Counted from the first letter of the stretch, positions 1 through 8,118 are shown. The stretch: DNA of 15,858 nucleotides from Chloroflexota bacterium (GCA_003353825.1 PIVW01000085.1:1-15858), one strand, 5' to 3'. The notes: generated by a model from the sequence alone, not told the origin. Made by a program: numbers and translations.

Positions 1-21
1 CTCAATATTCCGGGGCACTCG

Positions 22-88
22 CCGAATGAATTCGGGCTCTGAGGGCGGGGTTCTACGAACCTACGCCGAACGTCCACCTTCGTGGACG
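22..88. repeat. Cluster of three small hairpins, probable dispersed intergenic repeat
   Basis: Three perfect inverted repeats follow each other: CCGAAT/ATTCGG (22-27, 30-35, 2-nt gap), GGTTC/GAACC (49-53, 57-61, loop TAC) and CGTCCAC/GTGGACG (71-77, 82-88, loop CTTC). No coding potential is seen here. The layout resembles dispersed intergenic repeats I associate with Chloroflexota genomes, but that is from memory and copy number cannot be judged from one window. A termination or RNA-processing role for an upstream gene is an alternative; no U-tract follows the last stem. Confidence 0.5.
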
Positions 89-137
89 GGTTAGTTCCCC
101 CAAGTTATTGAGAAGATACTGACATCGTTTCAAACGT

Positions 138-532
138 CATTTGGGTATCCTCCGGCTTAGTTTTTCCCAAAAGGCTGCCTTGAGAGTGTCGAAAGGATAC
201 TATTTATGCCCTAATCTAGCACTATCTTTTGCTCACTTCCAACTTTCATTCACGGGTATTTCCCTTAAGTTGGTGCGCCATGCTTATATCGAGGCAGGCA
301 GCCCAAATCAGTGTATGGCAGGGGGGGGGCACTTAATTCGGTAGCCAATGGCCGGATTCAGCGAGAGGGACCCTTCGAAAATATCTTTATCCAACCAGCT
401 GCCGGCGATGGTGGTGGCGCCTTGGGGGCAGCTCTCTATGCTTATCATGTGCTTTTGAACCAACCCCGCCGTTTTGTCATGGAACCATCGTACAGTTGGT
501 GTCCGGCCTACTGTCTAGGAAAAATCCTACAC
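138..532 (+). pseudogene. Carbamoyltransferase (NodU/CmcH family) remnant, truncated and frameshifted
   Basis: Only part of a normally ~600-residue enzyme that transfers carbamoyl groups is recognisable. From about 225 to 320 the frame beginning at 141 gives a helix ending in KLVRHAYIEAG, then NQCMAGG. After a run of nine G (321-329) the match continues in another frame as GGALNSVANGRI, REGPFENIFIQPAAGD and GGALGAALYA, the conserved C-terminal core of the family, ending near a degraded PAYCLG (family PAYS). A weaker match in a third frame near 140-157 (FGYPPA, family FGGPPR) stops at a TAG. At least two frame changes, an internal stop and the absence of the N-terminal half make this non-functional. 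The following DUF5989 gene is the expected partner, which supports the identification. Part of the decay could be sequencing error at the G run. Confidence 0.75.
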
Positions 533-688
533 ATGCGCATAATTCGGCGCCTAAACATAATCGGTGAGTTTTTCAGATTCCTTTGGGAACAGAAACTCTA
601 TTGGATGATCCCAATGATGGTGATTATTGTCGCTGTTATCATTATCAGTCTGCTTGGGCAGACGACGACTGTAGGGCCATTCATCTAA
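533..688 (+). CDS. DUF5989 family small membrane protein, prematurely stopped
   Basis: This 51-residue reading frame has the DUF5989 layout. An amphipathic segment with EFFRFLWEQK (about residues 12-21) is followed by a WMIPMM turn and one hydrophobic span (about 23-41), then the tail QTTTVGPFI. Members are ~50 residues, function unknown, and often sit beside carbamoyltransferases and SxtJ-type membrane proteins; here the carbamoyltransferase remnant is immediately upstream. The family tail is usually APFIYTLF. Here the frame reads GPFI, TAA (686-688), then ACA CTC TTT TAG (689-700), so one Tyr codon has become a stop and four terminal residues are lost. The start at 533 is the best ATG in frame, with a weak AGGA at 517-520; the upstream frame is open into the pseudogene. 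Given the decayed neighbour it may no longer be functional. Confidence 0.62.
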   Translation: MRIIRRLNIIGEFFRFLWEQKLYWMIPMMVIIVAVIIISLLGQTTTVGPFI

Positions 689-822
689 ACACTCTTTTAG
701 TTCGGCATCGACGACGTCTGTTGATTCACATACCGCGCCAATCATCTCGTTGGCTGCTGGGTTGATCTGCGTATGGCAGTACAGGGGCCTCGTATTTATT
801 GGCGAATTCGATCTGCTTGTGG

Positions 823-852
823 TTGTGGCCTCTGAGCAGAATGGGTTATACT
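823..852 (+). promoter_or_regulatory. Probable sigma-70 type promoter of recA
   Basis: TTGTGG (823-828), an 18-nt spacer and TATACT (847-852) lie about 40 nt upstream of the recA start. An SOS operator could not be identified with confidence: the region has an 8-bp CGAATTCG palindrome (804-811), but I know of no basis for calling it a LexA box. The rest of the 701-893 gap shows nothing else recognisable. Confidence 0.45.
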
Positions 853-893
853 AAATCATTCATTATGTAATTCTCTTTCATTTAGGAAATCGC

Positions 894-1913
894 ATGGCAT
901 CAGACGGCCGCCAAAAAGCGCTGGACAGTACCGTAGCAACCCTCACCAAACGTTTCGGTGAAGGGACTATCATGAAATTAGGAGAGGCAACCGGCCTTAA
1001 AGTGAAGACCATTCCCACCGGTTCGCTGACTCTTGATATGGCGCTGGGAGTTGGTGGTTTGCCTCGCGGACGCGTTATCGAAATATACGGCCCCGAATCC
1101 TCAGGAAAAACAACCCTGTGTCTGCACAGTATCGCCCAAGCCCAAAAGCTTGAGGGCGTCTGTGCTTTTATCGATGTCGAACACGCACTTGATCCCGCCT
1201 ATGCCGAACGCATTGGTGTCGACATCGACAATCTCTATATCTCTCAACCGGATACTGGCGAGCAAGCGCTGGAAATTGCAGAAGCCCTTGTCCGCTCAGG
1301 AGCAATGGATGTAGTTGTCGTAGACTCTGTAGCCGCACTTGTACCCCGGGCGGAGATCGAAGGAGAAATGGGGGATAGCCATATGGGACTGCAGGCTCGC
1401 CTTATGAGCCAGGCAATGCGCAAACTCAGTGGCGCCATTAAACAGACCAACACGGTCATGATCTTCACCAATCAATTACGCCAGAAAATCGGCGTGATGT
1501 TTGGCAATCCCGAGACCACGACAGGTGGCATGGCACTCAAATTCTATGCTTCGGTGCGCTTAGACATACGCCGGATCCAGTCGCTTAAAGCGAGTGGCGA
1601 AGCAATTGGTAATCGCACTCGAGTGTCGGTGAAGAAAAACAAAGTGGCACCTCCTTTCAAAACTGCAGAGTTTGACATCATGTTCAGTGAGGGTATTTCA
1701 CGCACGGGAGAAGTACTGGATTTGGGTGTAGAATATGGCGCTATCGATAAGCGGGGGTCTTTTTATTCCTACGAAGACACACGTCTGGGCCAAGGCAGGG
1801 AAAACTGCAAAACCTTCCTGCGCGAGAATCCTGAGTTGCTCGATACGATCGAGAATCAAATTCGCGCTATGAGCGGTCTGCCCCAGCAGGCAGAATCACC
1901 TGTGGGCAACTGA
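894..1913 (+). CDS. recA: Recombinase RecA
   Basis: ATP-dependent strand-exchange protein for recombinational repair, and co-protease for LexA self-cleavage. The 339-residue product has the family's usual length. It contains Walker [10 protein letters not shown] (66-74), the IDVEHALD segment with the catalytic glutamate (E96), the Walker B strand [10 protein letters not shown] (about 139-148), the NQLRQKIGV segment, the L2 DNA-binding loop region [10 protein letters not shown], and a short C-terminal tail. The initiating ATG has AGGA at 884-887 with a 6-nt gap. The MAW-type polymerisation helix is present near the N terminus ([15 protein letters not shown]). No intein is seen. recX, encoding its regulator, follows after 230 bp. 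The intervening sequence has no convincing terminator, so co-transcription is possible. Confidence 0.98.
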   Translation: MASDGRQKALDSTVATLTKRFGEGTIMKLGEATGLKVKTIPTGSLTLDMALGVGGLPRGRVIEIYGPESSGKTTLCLHSIAQAQKLEGVCAFIDVEHALDPAYAERIGVDIDNLYISQPDTGEQALEIAEALVRSGAMDVVVVDSVAALVPRAEIEGEMGDSHMGLQARLMSQAMRKLSGAIKQTNTVMIFTNQLRQKIGVMFGNPETTTGGMALKFYASVRLDIRRIQSLKASGEAIGNRTRVSVKKNKVAPPFKTAEFDIMFSEGISRTGEVLDLGVEYGAIDKRGSFYSYEDTRLGQGRENCKTFLRENPELLDTIENQIRAMSGLPQQAESPVGN

Positions 1914-2143
1914 CGCTATTTGTAGCAGCGTTCGTCCATTCCGTTCATCCACCTTGTTTGTAGCTTTCTCACTGCGGAATCGTCTACTCTGCAAGTTTGA
2001 GATCGTGCGTCCGTAGATCGCTCGAACCATCGGCATGGGATGGCCGTGCGTTTCACCTCATTCTACTGGCTCTGGTCAGCGTATGTCCTAGGACGCTACA
2101 AATCATGTCGTAGCAACCTTCACCCTTTGCTCCTGGAGGAGAT

Positions 2144-2788
2144 TTGGCTGGCGTTGTTACCCGGCTTGCATATCAGAAACGCAACAAGCAACGCGTGAAT
2201 GTCTACCTTGATGACAGCTATGCGTTCGCTTTGACCGATATCGAGGCTGCCAGGTTGAAGATAGGCCAACACCTAGGCGACGACGAGATCCTGCAGTTTC
2301 GCCAACTTGATTCTGAAGCCAAAGCTTTCGAAAAGGCCATTCGCTATCTCGGCCATCGGCCTCGATCTCTACACGAAGTTGAAATATATCTCGAACGCGC
2401 AGAGTTTAGCTCCACCACTCAGGCGACCATTATATCCCGGCTAGAACAGTTGGGTTACATCGATGATCTGGCATTTGTACAGTGGTGGTTCGACAACCGA
2501 AGTCGGTTCAGCCCACGTGGCTCTCGAGCCCTGCGCCAGGAGTTGTGGCAAAAGGGCGTCGACAGTCACCTTATCGAACAAGCCCTCGCAGCTTTTGACG
2601 AGGATGCCCAAGCCCTCGCAGCTGGCCTTAAGCGGTCTTACCGTTGGAGCCATCTATCCCAACAAGATTTCGACGACAAAATGCTTGGGTACCTGCAACG
2701 ACGGGGTTTTTCGTATCCTGTCGCCCGCAACGCAAGTGACCAGTTGTGGCAGCGTTTACATAACGAAAACTCGCAACACGACACCTAA
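2144..2788 (+). CDS. recX: Regulatory protein RecX
   Basis: RecX binds RecA filaments and limits or modulates recombinase activity in the cytoplasm. The 214-residue product shows the N-terminal RLAYQKRNKQRVNVYLDD segment, followed by the three-helix repeat units typical of RecX: AFEKAIRYLGHRPRSLHEVE, then LEQLGYIDDLAFVQWWFDNR and SPRGSRALRQELWQKGVD, and a last unit ending in LQRRGFSYPVARN. The start is a TTG at 2144 with GGAGG at 2135-2139, only 4 nt away. The in-frame stop TAG at 2111-2113 leaves no ATG, GTG or TTG further upstream, and the N-terminal match begins at this TTG. Its place directly after recA is the common arrangement. Confidence 0.93.
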   Translation: MAGVVTRLAYQKRNKQRVNVYLDDSYAFALTDIEAARLKIGQHLGDDEILQFRQLDSEAKAFEKAIRYLGHRPRSLHEVEIYLERAEFSSTTQATIISRLEQLGYIDDLAFVQWWFDNRSRFSPRGSRALRQELWQKGVDSHLIEQALAAFDEDAQALAAGLKRSYRWSHLSQQDFDDKMLGYLQRRGFSYPVARNASDQLWQRLHNENSQHDT

Positions 2789-2942
2789 TCATATTTATCT
2801 ATTCCCTACCAAATGACACCGAATTCCCTGGTGAAGGATCACCTGCCATCGCCCTTATCGATCGGGCGGCTGCCAGGCAATCGAACACACCCATCTACCG
2901 AAATTACTCGCTACTATACAGACTGAATAAGGACACGTTGCA

Positions 2943-4481
2943 ATGGAAAACGTAGCCATCCTCATAGCCATCGTGCTCGCCATCATCGGCTTAGCCGTGG
3001 GCGTCGTCATTGGCCAGAGGCTGCAGCAACGTGCGGATGAGCGCAAGGGCGCCTCGGCCCAACAACAGGCAGATGCCACCGTCGCCGCAGCCCGGGATAC
3101 GGCGCGGCAGATAGAGCTAGAAGCCAAAGATCAAGCCCTTGCCATCCGCAATGACGCTGAAGCAGAAATGAATCGCAGGCGGCGTGAAATGAGCCGTCTG
3201 GAAGAGCGGGCTCAACGCCGTCTGGATCAAATCGAGACTCGCTCGGAAAACCTGGAACAACGCGAACGGAAATTGGGCCAGCGCCAGAGTCAGATCGATA
3301 AGCGGCACAACGAACTGCTGAAAGCAGAAGAACAACATGAGGCCATGCTCGAAAAAATCGCCAGCATGACTCAAGAGGAAGCACAAGAGGAATTGTTGCG
3401 CCGCGTCGAACAGGAAGCGCGCAGCGACATGGCGAGGGTCATTCGCCAGGTCGAAGCTGAGATAGCAGAAAGTGCCGATCGCAGAGCGCGTGAGGTCGTC
3501 ACCCTATCTATCGAACGACTTTCCTCGGACATCGTTGCCGAGAGTACTATCACCTCTGTGCCATTGCCCGCTGATGAGATGAAGGGGCGCATTATCGGGC
3601 GGCAAGGTCGTAATATCCGTGCCATCGAAGCTGTCACCGGTGTCGATCTTGTGGTGGATGATACACCCGAGGCCATCATCATCTCCAGCCATGATCCAGT
3701 GCGCCGTGAGGTCGCCCGCAAAGCCCTGACCAAACTGGTGTCGGACGGGCGCATCCACCCTGCCCGGATCGAGAAAGAGGTTGAGAAAGCACAGCAGGAA
3801 GTGGATATGGTTATACGTGAGGCCGGAGATGAGGCTGCCTACCAAACCGGCTTCCAGGGGCTTCACCCTGAGATACTGAAACTGATCGGACGTCTGAAGT
3901 TCCGCACCAGCTATGGACAGAACCAATATTTCCATGCCATAGAAACCAGCCATCTAGCCGGCTTGCTGGCTGCTGAACTACATGGTGACGTGCGTGCCGC
4001 CAAGATGGGCGGACTTTTACATGATCTGGGCAAGGCAGTGAGTCACGAAGTGGAAGGTCCTCATGCCATCGTCGGCGCTGATATCGCCCGGCGATATAGC
4101 GTGCCCGACAAAGTCGTCAACATCATCGCCTCACACCATCATGAAGTGGAACCACAGTCTCTGGAAGCGATTCTGGTGGCCTCTGCCGATGCAATCTCCG
4201 GTGCTCGTCCCGGCGCCCGGCGTGAATCTCTAGAAAACTACATCAAACGTCTGACCGCGTTGGAAGATATTGCCACGGGCTTCGACGGTGTACACCAGGC
4301 GTTCGCCATTCAGGCGGGCCGGGAAGTGCGAATCATCGTCAAACCCGAGGCGATGGATGATATGTCGATTATCGAGCTCTCTCGTTCTGTGGCCCAAAAG
4401 GTCGAGGATAACTTGCAGTATCCCGGACAGATTAAGATCACCGTTATCAGGGAAACGCGGGCAGTCGAGTTTGCGAAATAG
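2943..4481 (+). CDS. rny: Ribonuclease Y
   Basis: Membrane-anchored endoribonuclease that starts decay and processing of many mRNAs. In the 512-residue product an N-terminal membrane helix (residues 4-25) leads into a long charged coiled coil (about 28-200, rich in Glu, Arg and Gln). Next come a KH RNA-binding domain with GRIIGRQGRNIRAIE (215-229) and an HD phosphohydrolase domain with the HD pair H360-D361 in LLHDLGKA and a metal-ligand cluster SHHHE (397-401). The C terminus YPGQIKITVIRE is the family's conserved end. The ATG start has AAGGA (2929-2933) at good spacing. The 154-bp gap after recX holds a possible -10-like TATACA (2915-2920) without a convincing -35. It may be read from the recA-recX transcript. 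Confidence 0.96.
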   Translation: MENVAILIAIVLAIIGLAVGVVIGQRLQQRADERKGASAQQQADATVAAARDTARQIELEAKDQALAIRNDAEAEMNRRRREMSRLEERAQRRLDQIETRSENLEQRERKLGQRQSQIDKRHNELLKAEEQHEAMLEKIASMTQEEAQEELLRRVEQEARSDMARVIRQVEAEIAESADRRAREVVTLSIERLSSDIVAESTITSVPLPADEMKGRIIGRQGRNIRAIEAVTGVDLVVDDTPEAIIISSHDPVRREVARKALTKLVSDGRIHPARIEKEVEKAQQEVDMVIREAGDEAAYQTGFQGLHPEILKLIGRLKFRTSYGQNQYFHAIETSHLAGLLAAELHGDVRAAKMGGLLHDLGKAVSHEVEGPHAIVGADIARRYSVPDKVVNIIASHHHEVEPQSLEAILVASADAISGARPGARRESLENYIKRLTALEDIATGFDGVHQAFAIQAGREVRIIVKPEAMDDMSIIELSRSVAQKVEDNLQYPGQIKITVIRETRAVEFAK

Positions 4482-4504
4482 TTTATAGCGTGTTCAGTCA
4501 CAAG

Positions 4505-4540
4505 AATGGGGCGATCTGTCTAGGTGCAGTTCGTCCCATT
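4505..4540. terminator. Hairpin between convergent rny and ade, possible bidirectional terminator
   Basis: AATGGGGCGA (4505-4514) pairs with TCGTCCCATT (4531-4540), 10 pairs including one G-U, with a 16-nt loop. It lies in the 82-bp gap between the stop codons of two convergent genes, where a shared terminator is expected. Only short T stretches follow on either strand, so termination strength is uncertain. Confidence 0.4.
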
Positions 4541-4563
4541 TGATCACAGAACGCTCCGTACGA

Positions 4564-6270
4564 TTATCTGACCCACAGCGGTACGATCTCAAACTTATCT
4601 ACATCCACCAGTCCCTGATCGGTGAGTTTGAGACTGGGGATGACTTCCAAAGCCAGAAAACTCATGGCCATGAAGGGATCGTGAAGTGTGGAGCCCAAGG
4701 CGCGTGCGGCCGATATTGCGGTGTCCACTTGCTGGCGCACGACTTCGACAGGCTCAGTGCTCATGAGGCCGCCGATGGGGAGTGGTACTTCGACCAATAT
4801 GTTGTTGCCATCCGCCACAACCATGCCTCCTCCTAGACGCGTGACTCGACGGGCTGCGGTGAGCATGGAGTCATCATCGACACCAACAGCGACGATATTG
4901 TGGTGATCGTGAGCGATGGAGGAGGCTAAGGCGCCCCGCTGGATGCCAATACCCTTGACAAATCCTTTGCCTACCTGACCCGAATACATATGTCGTTCGA
5001 TGACGGCCATTTTTAGGATATCACGGGCGGGGTCTGAAACAGCTTGACCGTTCTGCACCAGCGCCGGTTCTTGCAAGTGCTCTGTCACCAGTTGGTTGGG
5101 GATAACGCCCATCACGCGCAGCGTACTGCCACTGGCGGGGATAGCCAGATCCACCTTGTCCCAGGCTACTGCCATGCTATGGCGCAGGCTACGTTCGGGC
5201 AACTGCCGCCGCGGTGTCAGCATGTTCCCCTCCTTCGCTACCAATTTCCCGCCACGATAAACCAGCCTTGGCACTGGCGCCTGCAAGTCGTCGAACACGA
5301 TCATATCCGCACGGCGTCCGGGCACAATCGCCCCCCGATCGTGCAGTCGAAAATAGACAGAAGGGTTCCATGTCGCCAAACGGATGGCAATGATCGGATC
5401 TAGTCCTTCAGCGATGGCCGTACGCACCATGAAGTCCATGTGTCCTTCATCCAACAAATCCGCCGGTTGGCGGTCATCAGTGCAGAAACAGATACGATGG
5501 TGATTGGCCTCTGTTACCAACGGTAGCAGGTTTTTGAGGTTGCGAGCATTCGTCGCCTCGCGGATAAAGATAACCATACCGGCGCCCAGTTTTTCTCGTG
5601 CTTCTTCTACGGTCGTACATTCATGATCGGAGGCAATGCCGGCTGCCACATAAGCTTGGAGTGCCTTGTCAGACAAACCTGGGCAGTGGCCGTCTATGAC
5701 ATCATCTTTAAAGATGCGCAATTTGTCCAAAACATCTTCATCTCCGGCCACGACTCCGGGGAAATTCATCACTTCTGCCAGACCCAGCACCCAGGGATCG
5801 CTTTTCAGGGATACCAGGTCATACCAGTGTAGTACGGCGCCGTTGGTTTCCATGCCCGTTGCCGGAACACAAGAAGATGCCATGACATACATGCTCAAGG
5901 GGCCGTGCTTTGCGCTCTCGAACATAAAACGGATGCCATCGAGCCCCAGCACATTGGCTATCTCGTGCGGGTCGGTGACAACAGCCGTTGTGCCCCGAGG
6001 AACCACCGCTCGCGCAAATTCCGAAGGTGGTACCATGGCGCTTTCGATGTGCACGTGGGCGTCGATAAATCCGGGCGCCAGATAAGCCCCTTCGAGATCG
6101 ACGATCTCCTCAGTCTCGTAGTCACCGATACCGACAATGCGAGAGCTGACAACCGCCACACTGCCTTGTATGATCTCGCCACTGAGGACATTGACGATTC
6201 TGGCGTTTTTCAAGAGAAGCTCGACAGGCTCGTCACCGCGGGCATAACGGATAAGATTAGCAAGTTCCAT
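4564..6270 (-). CDS. ade: Adenine deaminase
   Basis: Cytoplasmic metal-dependent amidohydrolase that converts adenine to hypoxanthine and ammonia, for purine salvage or nitrogen use. The 568-residue length is normal. The metal-binding motif HVHIES starts at 72, after the strand LAPGFIDA. TDPHEIANV (99-107), EVMNFPGV (166-173), DGHCPG (193-198), SDHE (214-217) and CTDDRQP (263-269) follow in order. The C-terminal domain has SIAHDHHN (451-458) and the typical end FLALEVIPSLKLTDQGLVD. The ATG at 6270 has a good AGGAG on the minus strand (complement of 6280-6284) 9 nt upstream. hutH lies upstream in the same direction, 160 bp away, and no clear promoter was found in that gap. The two may be co-transcribed, although palindromes in the gap leave room for separate control. 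Confidence 0.95.
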   Translation of the reverse strand: MELANLIRYARGDEPVELLLKNARIVNVLSGEIIQGSVAVVSSRIVGIGDYETEEIVDLEGAYLAPGFIDAHVHIESAMVPPSEFARAVVPRGTTAVVTDPHEIANVLGLDGIRFMFESAKHGPLSMYVMASSCVPATGMETNGAVLHWYDLVSLKSDPWVLGLAEVMNFPGVVAGDEDVLDKLRIFKDDVIDGHCPGLSDKALQAYVAAGIASDHECTTVEEAREKLGAGMVIFIREATNARNLKNLLPLVTEANHHRICFCTDDRQPADLLDEGHMDFMVRTAIAEGLDPIIAIRLATWNPSVYFRLHDRGAIVPGRRADMIVFDDLQAPVPRLVYRGGKLVAKEGNMLTPRRQLPERSLRHSMAVAWDKVDLAIPASGSTLRVMGVIPNQLVTEHLQEPALVQNGQAVSDPARDILKMAVIERHMYSGQVGKGFVKGIGIQRGALASSIAHDHHNIVAVGVDDDSMLTAARRVTRLGGGMVVADGNNILVEVPLPIGGLMSTEPVEVVRQQVDTAISAARALGSTLHDPFMAMSFLALEVIPSLKLTDQGLVDVDKFEIVPLWVR

Positions 6271-6315
6271 GATAACAATCTCCTGGGTAATAATCAGTCA
6301 ATAGAATTCAAGATC

Positions 6316-6335
6316 ATCGACAATTTTTTGTCGAT
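6316..6335. promoter_or_regulatory. Perfect 8-bp palindrome with T4 loop in the hutH-ade gap
   Basis: ATCGACAA (6316-6323), TTTT, TTGTCGAT (6328-6335). The stem lies about 45 nt upstream of the ade start on the minus strand. No T-run follows on either strand, so it is unlikely to be a full terminator. It could be an operator for a regulator of ade or an mRNA processing hairpin. Confidence 0.4.
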
Positions 6336-6349
6336 TTGGTGTCGTATCT

Positions 6350-6396
6350 GACAAGGTGAAGGGGTGACAAGGTGGCAAGGTGATCACTTTGTTACC
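6350..6396. repeat. Period-8 tandem repeat with inverted half
   Basis: Four octamers run in phase: GACAAGGT, GAAGGGGT, GACAAGGT, GGCAAGGT (6350-6381). The right end then folds back: GGTGGCAAGGTGA (6371-6383) is followed directly by TCACTTTGTTACC (6384-6396), a 13-pair inverted repeat with three G-U pairs and no spacer. A second locus of the same design is at 15138-15216. Confidence 0.6.
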
Positions 6397-6430
6397 AAGT
6401 CATTTATACCAGCGCAGTCTGGAATAATTG

Positions 6431-7996
6431 CTAGACACTTTTCAGTGCCTCTTTGACAGCCTGTTGGATGACGCCATCGGCCGCAAGCTGTGCAGCTCTT
6501 GCCATATGGGGCGCCATCTCTGCATCTTCTGGAAGGAAAGGGATATGTTCACGAATGGTTTTATACGCAGCAGCCGTCCCTCTCCCGAGGCGGGCCTGCT
6601 CGCCCAACTCCTGCCGGCGAAAATCGATTGCCTGCGCCGCTGCCATCAATTCGATGCCGAGGATATGCTCCAGATTGCGTAGAACTCGACGCGCCTGGCG
6701 TCCTGAGATGGGGCCGTTAGAGACATGATCCTCTACATTAGCAGAGGTGGGAATGCTATCGGCGCTGGCCGGAAAACAGAGTGCTTTGTTCTCCGAAGCC
6801 AGGGCAGCAGCTGTATATTGAGTGAGCATAAAGCCCGAGTTCAGACCACCCTTATCGGTTAAGAAGGGAGGGAGGAGTCCGGCATTGCTGGCGGGGTCGG
6901 TCAGGCGGTTGATCCTGCGCTCAGACATGTTGCCTAGTTCGGTCATGGCTAGTCCCAGATGATCGTAGGCAATAGCCAATGGTTCACCATGGAAGTTACC
7001 CCCGCTCAGGGTGACGGGTGATCCATTCTCTTCAAAAAAGATCAGGGGGTTGTCTGTGACGCTATTCAACTCGATATCGACAACCCATCGTGTGTAAACT
7101 ACGGCATCGGTACAGGCGCCATGCACTTGAGGAATACATCGAAGCGTGTACGCATCCTGCGTATCGGCAGCTAAATCAGAGCGAACGAAGTCCGAACCGT
7201 GTAACAACAGACGCAGCAATCTGGCTGTTTCGATTTGGCGGGGATGAGGTCTTACTGCGTGAATACGAGGATCAAAGGCGGAGGTCGTGCCATTCAGTGC
7301 TTCTAGCGTGAGTGCCCCGGCAACGCTGGCAACATAAGAGCATATCTCCGCCTCGGCGACTGCCAGACTGCCCAGAGCCACCATCAGTGCCGTGCCATTG
7401 GTAAGGGCTAATCCTTCTTTGGCGGCAAGTTCTATTGATTGCAAACCGCCAGCGGCCAGCGCATCCTGGCCCGGCATTTCGGCGCCCCCTACCTCTGCAC
7501 GTCCTTCACCGATCATAACCAGGGCCATGTGCGCTAACGGCGCCAGATCGCCACTGGCCCCTAACGATCCCTGACGGGGTACAAGTGGATGCACACCACG
7601 TTCGATCATGCGCAGCAAGAGTTGCAGTGTGGCGAGCCGAATGCCGGAGTGTCCTGATGACAGCGTATTTGCCCGCACCAACATCATCGCCCTCACGATT
7701 TCGGTCGCCAAGGGCTGGCCGGCGCCGGCACTGTGCGAACGCACGATGTTCCGTTGTAATTGTCTCAAATCATCATTGGGGATGATTTTGTCTTTAAATG
7801 CGCCAAACCCTGTTGTGATGCCGTACACAATGCGCCCTTCACTGACGATTTGCTCGACCGCGTCTGCGGCACGCCCTACGGCAGCCTCAGCTTCTAATGT
7901 CAATTCAAGCATCACTTCACCGGGAAGTGCTCTGGCAACAGCGACTACCTGTTCGATTGTCAGGGTCTTTCCATCGATGCTGATGGTGTGGATCAT
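6431..7996 (-). CDS. hutH: Histidine ammonia-lyase
   Basis: Catalyses non-oxidative removal of ammonia from L-histidine to give trans-urocanate, the first step of histidine breakdown. The 521-residue product has the family's length. The YGITTGFG motif (58-65) carries the catalytic Tyr. The Ala-Ser-Gly triad that cyclises into the MIO cofactor lies in GSLGASGDLAPLAH (143-156). RSHSAGAG (87-94), SSGHSGIR (113-120), NPLIFFEENG and FPASADSIPTSAN...EDHV near residue 420 follow. In that last motif most homologues I know read NQEDHVSM, whereas here it is NVEDHVSN; the catalytic Glu is kept. No other hut gene (hutU, hutI, hutG) is nearby. There is no good SD before the ATG, but a promoter lies about 30-70 nt upstream. 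Related aromatic amino acid lyases are a minor alternative. Confidence 0.92.
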   Translation of the reverse strand: MIHTISIDGKTLTIEQVVAVARALPGEVMLELTLEAEAAVGRAADAVEQIVSEGRIVYGITTGFGAFKDKIIPNDDLRQLQRNIVRSHSAGAGQPLATEIVRAMMLVRANTLSSGHSGIRLATLQLLLRMIERGVHPLVPRQGSLGASGDLAPLAHMALVMIGEGRAEVGGAEMPGQDALAAGGLQSIELAAKEGLALTNGTALMVALGSLAVAEAEICSYVASVAGALTLEALNGTTSAFDPRIHAVRPHPRQIETARLLRLLLHGSDFVRSDLAADTQDAYTLRCIPQVHGACTDAVVYTRWVVDIELNSVTDNPLIFFEENGSPVTLSGGNFHGEPLAIAYDHLGLAMTELGNMSERRINRLTDPASNAGLLPPFLTDKGGLNSGFMLTQYTAAALASENKALCFPASADSIPTSANVEDHVSNGPISGRQARRVLRNLEHILGIELMAAAQAIDFRRQELGEQARLGRGTAAAYKTIREHIPFLPEDAEMAPHMARAAQLAADGVIQQAVKEALKSV

Positions 7997-8034
7997 AGGT
8001 TAAATGGGATGAGTATACGAGATATTTAGATCGA

Positions 8035-8063
8035 ATTATAGAATGCGACGGACTCTGGTGCAA
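8035..8063 (-). promoter_or_regulatory. Probable hutH promoter
   Basis: On the minus strand TTGCAC (complement of 8058-8063), a 17-nt spacer and a consensus TATAAT (complement of 8035-8040) face hutH. Predicted initiation would leave a leader of roughly 30 nt before the start at 7996. Confidence 0.6.
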
Positions 8064-8089
8064 ACAACCGATCATTCTGGGCGGATCTG

Positions 8090-8118
8090 TTGAATTCTAG
8101 GTCGGGAGCATGTACAAT
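8090..8118 (+). promoter_or_regulatory. Probable promoter of the sigma/anti-sigma operon
   Basis: TTGAAT (8090-8095), 17 nt, TACAAT (8113-8118), about 80 nt before the sigma gene start. It looks like a housekeeping promoter. No GGAAT/GTT type element as used by SigR-group sigma factors was seen, so autoregulation is not evident. Confidence 0.5.

Noticed and set aside
804..811. CGAATTCG palindrome upstream of recA as a LexA box
   Set aside because: Too short and matches no operator I can name with confidence; no second half-site arrangement.
701..822. SxtJ-like or other third member of the carbamoyltransferase module after the DUF5989 gene
   Set aside because: All three plus-strand frames lack hydrophobic spans or recognisable motifs.
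1919..2102. TTTGTAGC at 1919-1926 and 1957-1964 with inverted GCTACAAA at 2095-2102 in the recA-recX gap
   Set aside because: Only 8 bp long and widely spaced; no stable structure or further repeat units seen.
2855..3386. Long minus-strand frames opposite rny
   Set aside because: They mirror the codon structure of the strongly supported rny coding strand and show no family resemblance.
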